From positions 868,001 to 932,000 of the forward strand of contig NZ_CP097253.1 of NCBI RefSeq assembly GCF_023380025.1: 64,000 nucleotides of DNA, read 5' to 3'. How positions within the stretch are numbered: the stretch's first letter is position 1; the number at the start of each line of letters is the position of its first letter. The DNA comes from Sphingomonas glaciei (GTDB lineage: Bacteria > Pseudomonadota > Alphaproteobacteria > Sphingomonadales > Sphingomonadaceae). Position numbers and translations under genes: made by a program. Of the stretch, positions 19,328-28,400 are shown in pieces. The notes under the pieces were generated by a model. It was given only the letters and a program-made list of their open reading frames with translations, made no database searches and was not told the origin of the DNA.

Positions 19328-21184
19328 TCAGGCTGCCTTGCGGGCAGCGATATAGGCGTCGACCTGCTCTTCCAGCACATCGAGCGGAAGCGAGCCATTC
19401 TCGAGCACCGCGGCATGGAAGTCGCGAATGTCGAACCGGTCGCCCAGCTCGCGCTTGGCTGTTTCGCGCAGTTCTAGGATCTTGAGTTGCCCAACCATGT
19501 AGCTGGTCGCCTGCCCCGGCCAGTTGAAATAGCGCTCGACCTCGCGAACGGCGTCGGCGCGGGACAGCGGCGCATTGGCCATGAAATAATCGATCGCCTG
19601 CTCGCGGGTCCAGCGCTTGTCGTGGATGCCGCTGTCGACCACCAGCCGGACCGCGCGCCAGACCTGCGTCGAGAGCATGCCGAACTCGCTGATCGGGTCT
19701 TGATAGAAGCCCATCTCCTTGCCCAGGCCCTCGGCATAAAGGCCCCAGCCTTCGGCATAGGCGCCATAGCCGCCGAACCGCCGGAACTTGGGCACGTTGG
19801 GCAGCTCCTGCGCCAGCGCGATCTGGAAATGGTGGCCGGGAGCTCCCTCGTGATAGCTCCGCGCCTCGAGCTGTGGCTTCGACACATCCGCCATGTTGGC
19901 GAGGTTGGAATAATAGATTCCGGGCCGCGACCCGTCCTCGGACGGCGAATTGTAGAAGGCGATCGCCGCCGTTCCCTCGCGCCACTTCTCGACCGCGCGT
20001 ACCTCCAGCGCAGCCTTGGGCAGGCGCCGGAACCATTGCGGCGACTTGGCCATCACCTGCGCGACGAAACCCTCGGCGTCCTTGATGTAGGCCGCCCGCC
20101 CGGCATCGGTGTCGGGGTAGCGATACTTCGGATTGGTCCGAAGCTCGTCGAAGAATTGGCGCAGCGTGCCTTTGAACCCGACTTGGGTCTTGATCCGCTC
20201 CATCTCGCCATGGATCGCCGCCACCTGGTTGACGCCGAGCTGGTGGATCTGCTCCGCGCTCATCGACGTGGTCGTCGAGTTCTTGAGGCGATTGGCATAG
20301 AAGGCCGCGCCATCGGGCAGGCCCCATGCACCGCGGTTGCCCTTGGCCTGGCGTTCGGTCTCGCTCCACGTCGCGAGGAAGTTGCGATAGCCGCGCTGGA
20401 ACGGTCCGGTCAGCGCCTCGCGGGCCGCGCCCAGCAGCCGGTCCTTCTCGGCCTGCGGTACGTCCAGCTTGGCGACCTTGGCGCGGAAGTCGGCGTAGAC
20501 CGGCGTGTCCGGACCGCTAGTGAACGGGGCGCCCGCCAGCACCTTTTCGGCGTCCCTGCGGACCGGCGCGAAATTGAAGGTGGAGGGCACGATCCCGGCC
20601 GCGGTCTGCGCCCGCATATTGGTGGTGATTTCGCCCATCACCCGCTCGACCGCCTGCAAGCGCGAGACATAGGCCTCGGCGTCGGCGACGCTGGTGATCT
20701 TGTGATTGTTTATCAGGAACACCGGCAGCGACCCGGCCGGGCTGCCGTTGGTGCTGGCGATGAAGCCGTGCCGCCGCCAGCGGAAGTTCTCGACACTCTG
20801 CTGCACTTCGCTTTCGAAAAGCCGATAACTCAGCCGGCCATTCGGGCTCAGCTTGGCGGGATCGAACTGCGCCCGCATCGAGGCCAGCTGCCGCTGCGCC
20901 AGCGCCAGCCCTTCCGCCGCATTGGCGTCGGTGTAGCTGTTGAGCTCATTGTACCGCTCCTTGCGGCCTAGTCCGGTCAGGCCCTGCGGCGAGCGCGCAA
21001 CCTGTTCCTCGAAGGCAGCGTCGAGGAACACCGTCAGCCTTTGATCCTCGGCTGCCGGATCGATTACGGGCTCTACCGGGCCGGCTGGCGCGGTCGCCGC
21101 CGTCTGAGGCGCAGCGAGCTCGCCGTTCGGCGTGGTGCAGGCGGCGGTGGTCAGCAAGAGCAGGGCGGAAAGCTTGATCTTCAA
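19328..21184 (-). CDS. DUF885 family lipoprotein (putative metallo-hydrolase)
   Basis: The 618-residue protein begins with a lipoprotein signal (LLLLTTAAC, Cys16), so it is probably anchored in the envelope. The body matches the DUF885 family, whose signature YHEGAPGHHFQ is at residues 444-454; the HExxxGHH arrangement strongly resembles a zinc-binding protease site, and the family is generally regarded as peptidase-like. Other family segments are YYSNLANM and the C-terminal ANAPLSRADAVREVERYFNWPGQATSYMVG region. The substrate is unknown. It is transcribed away from the DUF3089/ruvX/pyrB cluster, the two sharing a 96-base promoter region. Confidence 0.9.
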   Translation of the reverse strand: MKIKLSALLLLTTAACTTPNGELAAPQTAATAPAGPVEPVIDPAAEDQRLTVFLDAAFEEQVARSPQGLTGLGRKERYNELNSYTDANAAEGLALAQRQLASMRAQFDPAKLSPNGRLSYRLFESEVQQSVENFRWRRHGFIASTNGSPAGSLPVFLINNHKITSVADAEAYVSRLQAVERVMGEITTNMRAQTAAGIVPSTFNFAPVRRDAEKVLAGAPFTSGPDTPVYADFRAKVAKLDVPQAEKDRLLGAAREALTGPFQRGYRNFLATWSETERQAKGNRGAWGLPDGAAFYANRLKNSTTTSMSAEQIHQLGVNQVAAIHGEMERIKTQVGFKGTLRQFFDELRTNPKYRYPDTDAGRAAYIKDAEGFVAQVMAKSPQWFRRLPKAALEVRAVEKWREGTAAIAFYNSPSEDGSRPGIYYSNLANMADVSKPQLEARSYHEGAPGHHFQIALAQELPNVPKFRRFGGYGAYAEGWGLYAEGLGKEMGFYQDPISEFGMLSTQVWRAVRLVVDSGIHDKRWTREQAIDYFMANAPLSRADAVREVERYFNWPGQATSYMVGQLKILELRETAKRELGDRFDIRDFHAAVLENGSLPLDVLEEQVDAYIAARKAA

Positions 21185-21280
21185 GACAGATACCTTTCAC
21201 TTCAATCGGCCCCAGCCAAGCCTCACCCGGCCTTCAAGTCAACTTGGCTTTGAACGTGACCGGCCCTACCTGCGCCTCCC

Positions 21281-22411
21281 ATGTGCGCCCGCCGGTTCCT
21301 GTTCGTCATCTTTTTCGTCACCTTGCTGGTCGCCGCCGGCGGCTTTGCGCTGTTCCAGTTCGGCGGCTCGGTACTGCGCAAGCAGGCGCTTCCCACCGTC
21401 CCCTACGAGGCCCCTCCCCCGGCCAGCGGACCCGACTATGTCCAGGTGGAGAACTGGCTCAATCTGCCCGACACGGTGCCGCCGGGCCCGGCCGAATGGA
21501 CTCCCAAAGGTCTGACGGAGGACGCCGAGCGAGCCCGCTCGGTCGCCGTCTTCTACATTCACCCGACCACCTACCTCCAGCGCGATCGCTGGAACGCGCT
21601 GATCGGTCACCGCGAAAGCCAGGATCGCGCCGCCCTGTTCGTCCGCAGCCAGGCGAGCGCCTTCAATGCCGTCGGCCGGATCTACGCGCCGCGCTACCGC
21701 CAGGCGGCCTTCGGCGCCTTCCTCGACACCGGCGAGAATGCGACCAAGGCGCTCGACCTCGCCTATTCCGACGTAGCGCGTGCGTTCGACCGCTTCCTGG
21801 CGCAGGAGCCCGATGCGCCGATCGTGCTGGCCGGGCACAGCCAGGGTGGCCTGCACCTCACCCGCCTGCTGCATGAACGAATCGCCAGGAATCCCGCGCT
21901 GCAGCGCCGAATCGTCGCCGCCTACATCGGCGGCTGGCCGGTCAGCACCGTGACCGACGTGCCGGCAATGGGCCTGCCCGCCTGCCTCCGCCCCGACCAG
22001 GCCCGCTGCCTGCTGTCGTGGCAGAGCTTCTCCGAACCCGCCAACACCGACCTCATCACCGGCGTGTTCGAAGGCTCCACCGGCTTCAACGGGCAGAAGC
22101 GCCGCCGCGAGGGCATGCTGTGCGTGAACCCCGTCACCGGATCGTCCGAGCCGAGCACGCCGGCGCAGAGCCTGGGCACCCTGATTCCGGTCGATACGGC
22201 GTTGAGCGACGCCGACCTCGTTCCCGGCGCGGTGGGTGCACGGTGCGAAGGCGGGTTTCTGCTGATCAGCGGTGCCGACGACAAGCTGCCCGAACTCGGC
22301 CCCTACGTGCTCCCCGGCAACAACTACCACGTCTATGATTACGCCTTGTTCTGGGGCGACATCCGCCGCGACTTCGCTCGCCGCCTAGCCGCCTTCAGGT
22401 CGGCGCAATGA
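21281..22411 (+). CDS. DUF3089 alpha/beta-hydrolase-like protein
   Basis: A 376-residue protein with an N-terminal hydrophobic segment ([19 protein letters not shown], about 7-25) that acts as a signal anchor. The DUF3089 fold is recognised by [10 protein letters not shown], the nucleophile elbow [14 protein letters not shown] (Ser within GHSQG) and a C-terminal [19 protein letters not shown]3089 proteins are lipase/esterase-like; the substrate is unknown. It is the first gene of a plus-strand run, and its stop overlaps the start of ruvX by four bases (ATGA), so the two are coupled. Confidence 0.9.
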   Translation: MCARRFLFVIFFVTLLVAAGGFALFQFGGSVLRKQALPTVPYEAPPPASGPDYVQVENWLNLPDTVPPGPAEWTPKGLTEDAERARSVAVFYIHPTTYLQRDRWNALIGHRESQDRAALFVRSQASAFNAVGRIYAPRYRQAAFGAFLDTGENATKALDLAYSDVARAFDRFLAQEPDAPIVLAGHSQGGLHLTRLLHERIARNPALQRRIVAAYIGGWPVSTVTDVPAMGLPACLRPDQARCLLSWQSFSEPANTDLITGVFEGSTGFNGQKRRREGMLCVNPVTGSSEPSTPAQSLGTLIPVDTALSDADLVPGAVGARCEGGFLLISGADDKLPELGPYVLPGNNYHVYDYALFWGDIRRDFARRLAAFRSAQ

Positions 22412-22881
22412 TCACGGCAGTGGCCGCCGACTTCCTTGCCGCGCTTCCCGATGGCGGCGTGCTGGCCGGGCTCGACGTCGGGACCAAGACCGTCGGCCTC
22501 GCGCTTTGCGACTCCGGCTGGAGCTTCGCCGGACCGGCCGAGACCATCCGCCGGGCCAAGTTCACCGCCGACCTAGCACTGCTTCGTGCCTTTATCGACC
22601 GCCACTCGGTGCGCGGGCTGGTCGTCGGCCTGCCGCTCAACATGGACGGCAGCGATTCGCCCCGCACCCAGTCGACCCGTGCCTTCGCCCGCAACCTCGC
22701 CCCGCTCGCCCTGCCGATCCTGCTGTGGGATGAACGCTGGTCGACCCAGGCGGTCGAGCGGGCGATGATCGCCGCCGACGTCAGCCGGGCCAAGCGCGCC
22801 GTCGCGATCGACAAGCTCGCCGCCGCGCACATCCTGCAGGGTGCGCTTGACGCCCTTTGCATGTTGCCGCGGCCAAGCTAG
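22408..22881 (+). CDS. ruvX: Putative pre-16S rRNA nuclease / Holliday junction resolvase-like YqgF
   Basis: The 157-residue protein is of the YqgF/RuvX family, an RNase H-fold nuclease involved in 16S rRNA 5'-end maturation. The first catalytic Asp is in [13 protein letters not shown], the middle motif is [18 protein letters not shown], and the last acidic segments are [16 protein letters not shown] and [19 protein letters not shown]. It overlaps the DUF3089 stop by ATGA. Its 3' end lies just before pyrB, so all three genes are probably one transcript. Confidence 0.95.
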   Translation: MITAVAADFLAALPDGGVLAGLDVGTKTVGLALCDSGWSFAGPAETIRRAKFTADLALLRAFIDRHSVRGLVVGLPLNMDGSDSPRTQSTRAFARNLAPLALPILLWDERWSTQAVERAMIAADVSRAKRAVAIDKLAAAHILQGALDALCMLPRPS

Positions 22882-22892
22882 CAGGCGCTTCC

Positions 22893-23771
22893 GTGCACCT
22901 GCTTTCCATCTCGTCGCTCGGCGACTCCCAACTCGACCAGCTCTTCGCCACGGCCCAAGGCTATGCGCAGAACCCGCGCAATGGTCGTGATCGGCTGGCC
23001 GGGCGGACCATCTTCAATTGCTTCTACGAAAACAGCACCCGCACCGCGATGAGCTTCGCGCAGGCCGCCGCCCGGCTCGGCGCGCAGGCGATCACGCTGT
23101 CGGTCGAACATAGCAGCATCAAAAAGGGCGAAACGCTCGCCGACACGGCGCGCACGCTGGGCGCCATGGCTCCCGACGCGCTCGTCCTTCGCCACCGCCA
23201 GAATGGCGCGGCGGAAGAAGTCGCGGCTTTGGTCGACTGCCCGGTGGTCAACGCCGGCGACGGGACCAACGAACATCCTACGCAGGCCCTGCTCGACGCG
23301 CTCACGCTGCGCCAGCATTTCGGTTCGCTCGAAGGCCGCACGATCGCAATCTGCGGCGACATTCTCCACAGCCGGGTCGCCCATTCCAACAACCAGCTGC
23401 TGCCGCGGCTCGGCGCCACCGTCCGACTTGCCGGCCCGCCCTCACTGCTGCCCTCTGACAGCAATGGCCTGTCGCTCGACGAGGCGATTGCGGGGGCCGA
23501 TGCGGTGATGATGCTCCGGGTCCAGCGCGAGCGGCTCGACGAGGACCTCGGCGATGCTCCCGGCGAATATCTCCGCCTCTACGGCCTGACGCCCGAGCGC
23601 CTGGCGCTTGCCGCGCCCGGTGCCGTGGTGCTCCACCCCGGCCCGATGAACCGCGGGGTGGAGATCGCCGACGAGGTCGCCGACCTTCCCGGTCGGAGCC
23701 TCATCCTGCGTCAGGTGGCGAACGGCGTCGCGATGCGGATGGCCGTTCTGGAACTGTTGCTGGCCGGCTGA
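22893..23771 (+). CDS. pyrB: Aspartate carbamoyltransferase catalytic subunit
   Basis: PyrB joins carbamoyl phosphate and aspartate in pyrimidine synthesis. The carbamoyl phosphate loop ENSTRTAMSF, the 80s-loop Lys region SSIKKGETLADT, the EHPTQALLDALT motif and the C-terminal HPGPMNRGVEI are all intact. I chose GTG at 22893 (292 residues) because it follows the ruvX stop; an ATG at 22857 within ruvX would give 304 residues and cannot be excluded. No pyrI or pyrC follows; the next gene is convergent with only four bases between stops. Together with carA in this window it forms part of a dispersed pathway. Confidence 0.95.
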   Translation: MHLLSISSLGDSQLDQLFATAQGYAQNPRNGRDRLAGRTIFNCFYENSTRTAMSFAQAAARLGAQAITLSVEHSSIKKGETLADTARTLGAMAPDALVLRHRQNGAAEEVAALVDCPVVNAGDGTNEHPTQALLDALTLRQHFGSLEGRTIAICGDILHSRVAHSNNQLLPRLGATVRLAGPPSLLPSDSNGLSLDEAIAGADAVMMLRVQRERLDEDLGDAPGEYLRLYGLTPERLALAAPGAVVLHPGPMNRGVEIADEVADLPGRSLILRQVANGVAMRMAVLELLLAG

Positions 23772-23775
23772 CGCC

Positions 23776-25080
23776 TTAGCGGCCGGCAAAGCGTACCGGG
23801 GCGTCGCCAGCGGCATTGCGGACGAAGCAGGTCGCCCCGCTCGACTTCAGCTGCATGCACAGCCGCCGCGCTTCGCCGTCGCTGGCAAAGCCCTTCAGGC
23901 TCAGCCGGTAGACGCTGCCGCGGGCATCAGCGAAGCGCGCGCTCGCCGGGACATAAGCGGTGACGCCGCGATGGCGGCGGGCGATCGTCGCCCAGCCGGC
24001 CTTGACCCCCGCCTGCGTAGCATAGGCGCCCAGTTGCACGACGGCCTGGCTCATCCCGAAGCGCTTGGCCGCCGCGCGGCGCAACTCGGCCACCTTGGGC
24101 AATACCCCCGAAGGCCTGATCCGCTCCGCCCGCAGGCTGTCCACCATCGCCGCGACGTCGGGCGATGTTGCGGCATATTGAACCGCCGTATAAGGTTGCG
24201 GCACCTCGGCTGCCGCGACGGCGACCGGCTGCTGCTCCTGCTCGATCACGGGCACGGGCACGGGCTCGGCCGCTGCAAGCACGGGCGCTTCGGCCACCGG
24301 CGCTGCAACCGAGGCCTCGGCACTACGCACGTTCTTCGAGCGAAGCGCAAGCCTGACCGGCATGCCGGAATCGCTTGCGGGCGCTACCTTGAGCCCGATC
24401 AGCGACGCCACTTGGGTGGCGGCCACACCCGGCCGGGCGAAGGTTGCCCATTCGCTCATCCGCTGCTCGAGCTGGTCGCCGGAAAGATCCTGCTCCGCGA
24501 CCCGGCGGGCTCGCGTCCAGTCACCTGCGATCGCATGGGCCAGCGCCAGGTTCTGACGCACTCGCGAGTCCGCTCCGTCGCTGCGGGCGGCCTGCTCGAG
24601 CGTCTCAATCGCCGCACCTGGACGCCCCGCCAGCGCCAGCGCCAGGCCGCCATCGGCCGGGCTAATGACCTGGGCATAAGTGTCGAGGGTCTGCGCCGCG
24701 GCCTCGTCCCGGCCCTGCGCGACCTGCGCCAGCGCCAGCTTCAGCGGGACGCCGACCTGGTTGGGATAGATGGCCAGCGCATCGGCGAAGGCGGCCTCGG
24801 CCGACCGGAAGCGCCCGGCGGCCAGATAGGCGTTGCCGAGCAGCGCGCGGAAGGCGGCATCGGTCGGGCTCTTCTCGACCGCCCGCTCGGCATAGGAGAC
24901 GGCGCTTGCCACGTCGCCCTTCTGGAGCGCGACATGCGCCCGCATCGCGACGCCGATGTTGCTGTTCTCGGCGAGCCCACCGAAGTGCTTGGGCTTGCCC
25001 CCGCCCAGCGCACACCCCGTGAGAGCGGCCGCCGCGACGATGCTGGAGGCGGCGAGAAGTGCGGACCTGGACTTGGTCAT
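23776..25080 (-). CDS. TPR and SPOR domain lipoprotein
   Basis: The 434-residue product has a lipoprotein signal (VAAAALTGC, Cys about 20), TPR-like helices over about residues 35-190 (AHVALQKGDVASAVSYAERAV, AFRALLGNAYLAAGRFRSAEAAFADALAIYP), a Pro/Ala/Val-rich linker of about 100 residues, and a C-terminal SPOR domain (about 350-430: VVQLGAYATQAGVKAGW). SPOR domains bind peptidoglycan lacking stem peptides, typical of the division site. The gene starts four bases after the RHH-like gene, itself close behind parA, so the three form an operon. A role in cell-envelope or pole organisation linked to the ParA is an inference. This family is recurrent in sphingomonads. Confidence 0.88.
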   Translation of the reverse strand: MTKSRSALLAASSIVAAAALTGCALGGGKPKHFGGLAENSNIGVAMRAHVALQKGDVASAVSYAERAVEKSPTDAAFRALLGNAYLAAGRFRSAEAAFADALAIYPNQVGVPLKLALAQVAQGRDEAAAQTLDTYAQVISPADGGLALALAGRPGAAIETLEQAARSDGADSRVRQNLALAHAIAGDWTRARRVAEQDLSGDQLEQRMSEWATFARPGVAATQVASLIGLKVAPASDSGMPVRLALRSKNVRSAEASVAAPVAEAPVLAAAEPVPVPVIEQEQQPVAVAAAEVPQPYTAVQYAATSPDVAAMVDSLRAERIRPSGVLPKVAELRRAAAKRFGMSQAVVQLGAYATQAGVKAGWATIARRHRGVTAYVPASARFADARGSVYRLSLKGFASDGEARRLCMQLKSSGATCFVRNAAGDAPVRFAGR

Positions 25081-25084
25081 AGGG

Positions 25085-25780
25085 TCAATCCTTACTTGGC
25101 TGACGATCGGGAGCGCGGCTGGCCATGGCGTCGAGTTCGGGCATGGTCGCCAGCAACTCGTCGAGCGCGCGGGTGACCAGCAACTGGGCCGACGTGCCGG
25201 TGACGGCGCAGGCCAGACGCAGCTTGAGGTGACGCTCTTGGTCCAGCCGCAGGGTGAACGCGGCTTTTGCCTTGCCGGCCGAAGCACGGCTGCGCGGCGT
25301 CGGTGCTGAGGCCGGTAGCGGTGCAGCGACCACTGCGGCGGGCACCACGATCGGCGCCCGCTCGGCACGGACCTGAAGCAAGGGCGCTTCTGGCTCGGCT
25401 TCGACCGGCGCGGCAAGTAGTTCGGCCAGCGGCGGAACGTCGGCGGGAACCGGGTCGGCGGGAACCGGGTCGGCGGTCTCATCGACCTCGTCACCGGCGT
25501 CGTTGGCGAGGCGCTGGGCGATTTCGACGTGGACGGCGTGGATCGGGCTCAGCCCGAGTGCCGGGTTGGACCGCAGCGCGGCGGGCGCCTCTTCACTTGC
25601 CGCGACCGGCGCCAGCGCCGGGCGGGGCGGTTCGAAGCCCATGTCGTTCCAGCCGAGATCCTCGAGGCCGCTGCCCATCTGGCCAAAGCCCTGCGGACGC
25701 ATGGCGGGACGCGCGGCACCCTTGCGGGCGAGCAGTCCGGACGACAGGGAGGCGAAGGGCTTGGGTTCGCTCTTCATCAT
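25085..25780 (-). CDS. ParA-linked protein with C-terminal ribbon-helix-helix-like segment
   Basis: A 231-residue protein without a named family that I can assign. Residues 1-160 are Pro/Ala/Val-rich and probably disordered. The last 60 residues (KAAFTLRLDQERHLKLRLACAVTGTSAQLLVTRALDELL) have the pattern of a beta strand with alternating residues followed by two helices, as in ribbon-helix-helix DNA-binding or ParG-like partners. It is sandwiched between parA and the TPR-SPOR gene. This suggests a centromere-binding or ParA-stimulating adapter, although the segment could equally be a protein-binding RHH. Two starts (25780 and 25777) are possible; the longer frame upstream overlaps parA and is unlikely. 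Confidence 0.7.
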   Translation of the reverse strand: MMKSEPKPFASLSSGLLARKGAARPAMRPQGFGQMGSGLEDLGWNDMGFEPPRPALAPVAASEEAPAALRSNPALGLSPIHAVHVEIAQRLANDAGDEVDETADPVPADPVPADVPPLAELLAAPVEAEPEAPLLQVRAERAPIVVPAAVVAAPLPASAPTPRSRASAGKAKAAFTLRLDQERHLKLRLACAVTGTSAQLLVTRALDELLATMPELDAMASRAPDRQPSKD

Positions 25781-25797
25781 GGGAAATACGCCCCTTC

Positions 25798-26517
25798 TCA
25801 GCCGACCACGCGGCGGCCGAAGCCACCAACGGGACGCGGTGCGGCCGCTCCGACGCCGGGCGATGCGCCCGGGGCCGCGAACACGGTGCGGCGGAAGTTC
25901 TTCTCGAGCCGGTCGGAAATATATTCCCACAGCGCGACGACCTCACCGGCCGACTTGCCCTTGGGATCGACCTCCATCACCGTCCGGCCATCGATCATCG
26001 ACGCGGCGAAATCGGTGCGGTGGTGAAGCGTGACCGGAGCCACGGTCCCGTGCTGCGACAGCGCGACCGCGGCTTCGTAGGTGATCTTGGCCTTGGGGGT
26101 CGCCGCATTGACCACGAAAATCAGCGGCTTGCCGGCGCGTTCGCACAGGTCGACCGTGGCGCCGACGGCACGCAGATCATGCGGGCTCGGCCGGGTCGGG
26201 ATGACGATCAGTTCGGCCACCGCGATCACGCTCTGGATCGCCATGGTGATGGCCGGCGGAGTGTCGATCACTGCCAGCCGGAAACCCTGCTGGCGAAGGA
26301 CTTCAAGGTCGCTCGCCAGGCGCGCGACAGTGGTCTGGGCGAAGGCCGGCATTTCGGTCTCGCGCTCGTTCCACCAGTCGGCGAGTGAGCCTTGCGGATC
26401 GATGTCGATCAGGCAGACCGGGCCAGCGCCCGCAAGTTGCGCCTGCACCGCCAGGTGGCCGGAGAGCGTGGTCTTGCCCGATCCCCCCTTCTGCGATGCC
26501 ATAGCCAGAACGCGCAT
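25798..26517 (-). CDS. ParA family ATPase (orphan)
   Basis: The 239-residue ATPase has the deviant Walker A of ParA/MinD (ASQKGGSGKTTLSGHLA), switch I-like DIDPQGSLADW, Walker B VIDTPPAIT and the nucleotide contact NAATPKAK. It lacks an N-terminal helix-turn-helix, so it is of the short plasmid-type or cargo-positioning ParA kind. The last 30 residues are a Gly/Ala/Pro tail. It heads an operon with the RHH-like protein and the TPR-SPOR lipoprotein; no parB is present. Cargo could be a division or envelope complex; this is inferred from context only. It diverges from the Sel1-SPOR gene across 122 bases. Confidence 0.93.
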   Translation of the reverse strand: MRVLAMASQKGGSGKTTLSGHLAVQAQLAGAGPVCLIDIDPQGSLADWWNERETEMPAFAQTTVARLASDLEVLRQQGFRLAVIDTPPAITMAIQSVIAVAELIVIPTRPSPHDLRAVGATVDLCERAGKPLIFVVNAATPKAKITYEAAVALSQHGTVAPVTLHHRTDFAASMIDGRTVMEVDPKGKSAGEVVALWEYISDRLEKNFRRTVFAAPGASPGVGAAAPRPVGGFGRRVVG

Positions 26518-26639
26518 TCCGATCCCCTCGGGTAAGGTGCTTCAATCTTGTTTGCTGCCACCGGGATGCCGGGGCAGGCCTAAAATCAGGTTAACGCCGG
26601 GGCTTTGCTCGTTTAGGCTGAGCGCGTTGGGAGAGATGC

Positions 26640-27512
26640 ATGCGTCGGATTTCGCTGATGACGGCGGCGTTGGTCGCGGCGGCCCCCCTCCAGGCTCAGA
26701 GCGTCAGGGCCGGGATCGAGGCGTGGGGCGTCGGGCAGCCCGAAAAGGCCGTCGCCATCTGGCGACCGCTTGCCGCCAAGGGACAGGCCGATGCCGCGTT
26801 CAATCTCGGCCAGGCCTACAAGCTCGGCCGCGGGGTGCCGGCCGACCTTGCCGAGGCCCAGCGCTTCTACGAGCAGGCAGCGCGCGCCGGGCATCTCGAG
26901 GCGCAGACCAGCCTCGGCCTGCTGCTGTTCCAGAACGGCAATCGCACCGCTGCCCTGCGCTGGCTGAAGCAGGCCGCTGACAGTGGCGAGCCACGCGCGA
27001 TGCTGGTCTATGGCACCGCCCTGTTCAACGGCGACGGCGTGCCCGAGGATCGCATCCGGGCCTATGCCCTGGTCAGCCGATCCGCGGCGCAGGGTCTCGC
27101 TCCGGCCAAGACCACCCTCAGCGAGATGGACCGGCTGATCTCGCTGGAGGAGCGCCGCAAGGGCGTGGCGCTGGCGCAGCAACTGGCCAACGCCGGCGCC
27201 AGCACCCCGGTCTCGGGCAAGGCACCGCCAGCCAAGGTCATCACGGCCGCCACTGGCAAAGCCGCACCGGTCGTCGTCGGCGCGCCCGCGACGGGAGCCT
27301 TTCGAATCCAGCTCGGCGCTTTCCGTGACGGATCCTCGGCCCAACGCCTGTTCGCGACCCTGTTGCCGCGGCTTGGGGGAGCGCGGATGACCCTGGTGCC
27401 GTCGGGAACGATGACCCGCCTCCAGGCCGGCCCCTACCCCAGCCGTGCGGCGGCTGCGGCGGCCTGCTCGGCCCTGAAGCCACAGCCATGCTTCCCGGTC
27501 GCAGCCCGCTGA
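26640..27512 (+). CDS. Exported Sel1-repeat and SPOR-domain protein
   Basis: The 290-residue protein has a signal peptide (LMTAALVAAAPLQAQ) followed by three to four Sel1-like helical repeats (AAFNLGQAYKLGRGVPADLAEAQRFYEQAA style, about 50-165), an Ala/Pro linker, and a C-terminal SPOR domain (FRIQLGAFRDGSSAQRLF to about residue 288). The GGGAGAG preceding the ATG at 26640 supports this start. SPOR points to septal peptidoglycan; Sel1 repeats mediate protein contacts. It is divergent from parA and thus forms, with the TPR-SPOR gene, a pair of SPOR proteins flanking the ParA module. It converges with serB, 15 bases between stops. Confidence 0.9.
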   Translation: MRRISLMTAALVAAAPLQAQSVRAGIEAWGVGQPEKAVAIWRPLAAKGQADAAFNLGQAYKLGRGVPADLAEAQRFYEQAARAGHLEAQTSLGLLLFQNGNRTAALRWLKQAADSGEPRAMLVYGTALFNGDGVPEDRIRAYALVSRSAAQGLAPAKTTLSEMDRLISLEERRKGVALAQQLANAGASTPVSGKAPPAKVITAATGKAAPVVVGAPATGAFRIQLGAFRDGSSAQRLFATLLPRLGGARMTLVPSGTMTRLQAGPYPSRAAAAAACSALKPQPCFPVAAR

Positions 27513-27527
27513 GTGAACGATGGGCGC

Positions 27528-28400
27528 CTAGTCGGTCGTCCATTCCATGCGCGAAATACCTTGAGCCCACAGCAGCGCGGTCAGGTCGTTGTGCCGGATC
27601 CGCGCCGTCGCGACCGCCTCCAGTTTGGGCTTGCCGCGGAAGCTGACGCCCAGCCCCGCTTCCTCGATCATCGGCGCGTCATTTGCCCCGTCACCGATCG
27701 CCAGCACATCGCCCTTTGCCAGATGCAGCTGCTCGCGCCGTTGGACCAGCGCCTGCGCCTTGGCCGCTGCATCGACGATCGCGCCGGTGACGCGCCCGGT
27801 AAGGTGGCCGTACATGCTCTCGAGGTGATTGGCGCGGACCTCCTCGAAGCCGAGTTCGGAGGCGAGCGGATCGGCGAAATCGTGGAACCCGCCAGTCACC
27901 AGCAATGTCTTTGCCCCCCGCCCCCTCATGGTCTGGACCAAGGTCCGCGCCCCCGGATTGTGGGTGACGCGCTCAGTCCGGCACCGCTCGAGACAGCCGA
28001 CGCCAAGGCCGTCCAGCGCGGCGACGCGGGCATGAAGCGCTTCCTCGAAATCGATCTCGCCCTGCATCGCCCGCTCGGTCACCGCGGCGATCTCGTCCTT
28101 CTTGCCGGCAAAGTCGGCCAGTTCGTCGATGCATTCCTGCCCGATCATGGTCGAATCCATGTCGGCAACGAACAGCCTCTTCTCGCGGGTCTCGGCTGGC
28201 TGCACGATCACGTCGATCCCGGGCAGCCCCGCCTCCAGCTTGTCGCGAAGCGCTCGCCAATCGTCCACCGGGCCGAGCAGCAGGTCGGCCGCATCGCCCT
28301 CGTCGATCCATCGCATCTCGCCTCCGCCGGCGATTTCCGCGGCTCGGGCAAGATCGCTGTCGCGAAGGCGTCCTGCTGCTATCAGGGTGGCAATGAACAA
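27528..28400 (-). CDS. serB: Phosphoserine phosphatase
   Basis: SerB removes phosphate from L-phosphoserine in the last step of serine synthesis. The roughly 290-residue protein has a short N-terminal ACT-like region and a HAD domain with the nucleophile motif VADMDSTMIGQE, motif II LLVTGGFHDFA, and motif III/IV GDGANDAPMI. I place the start at TTG 28400: an AAAGGAGG ends seven bases before it and the protein then begins MFIATLIAAG, as in relatives. An ATG at 28424 is possible but would put the Shine-Dalgarno inside the gene. Both starts overlap the 5' end of the divergent miaA. Confidence 0.95.
   Translation of the reverse strand: MFIATLIAAGRLRDSDLARAAEIAGGGEMRWIDEGDAADLLLGPVDDWRALRDKLEAGLPGIDVIVQPAETREKRLFVADMDSTMIGQECIDELADFAGKKDEIAAVTERAMQGEIDFEEALHARVAALDGLGVGCLERCRTERVTHNPGARTLVQTMRGRGAKTLLVTGGFHDFADPLASELGFEEVRANHLESMYGHLTGRVTGAIVDAAAKAQALVQRREQLHLAKGDVLAIGDGANDAPMIEEAGLGVSFRGKPKLEAVATARIRHNDLTALLWAQGISRMEWTTD

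Noticed and set aside
19218..20369. Frame upstream of the Arg-rich lipoprotein
   Set aside because: It overlaps the DUF885 gene in another frame on the same strand and lacks motifs; the signal sequence at 19217 marks the true start.
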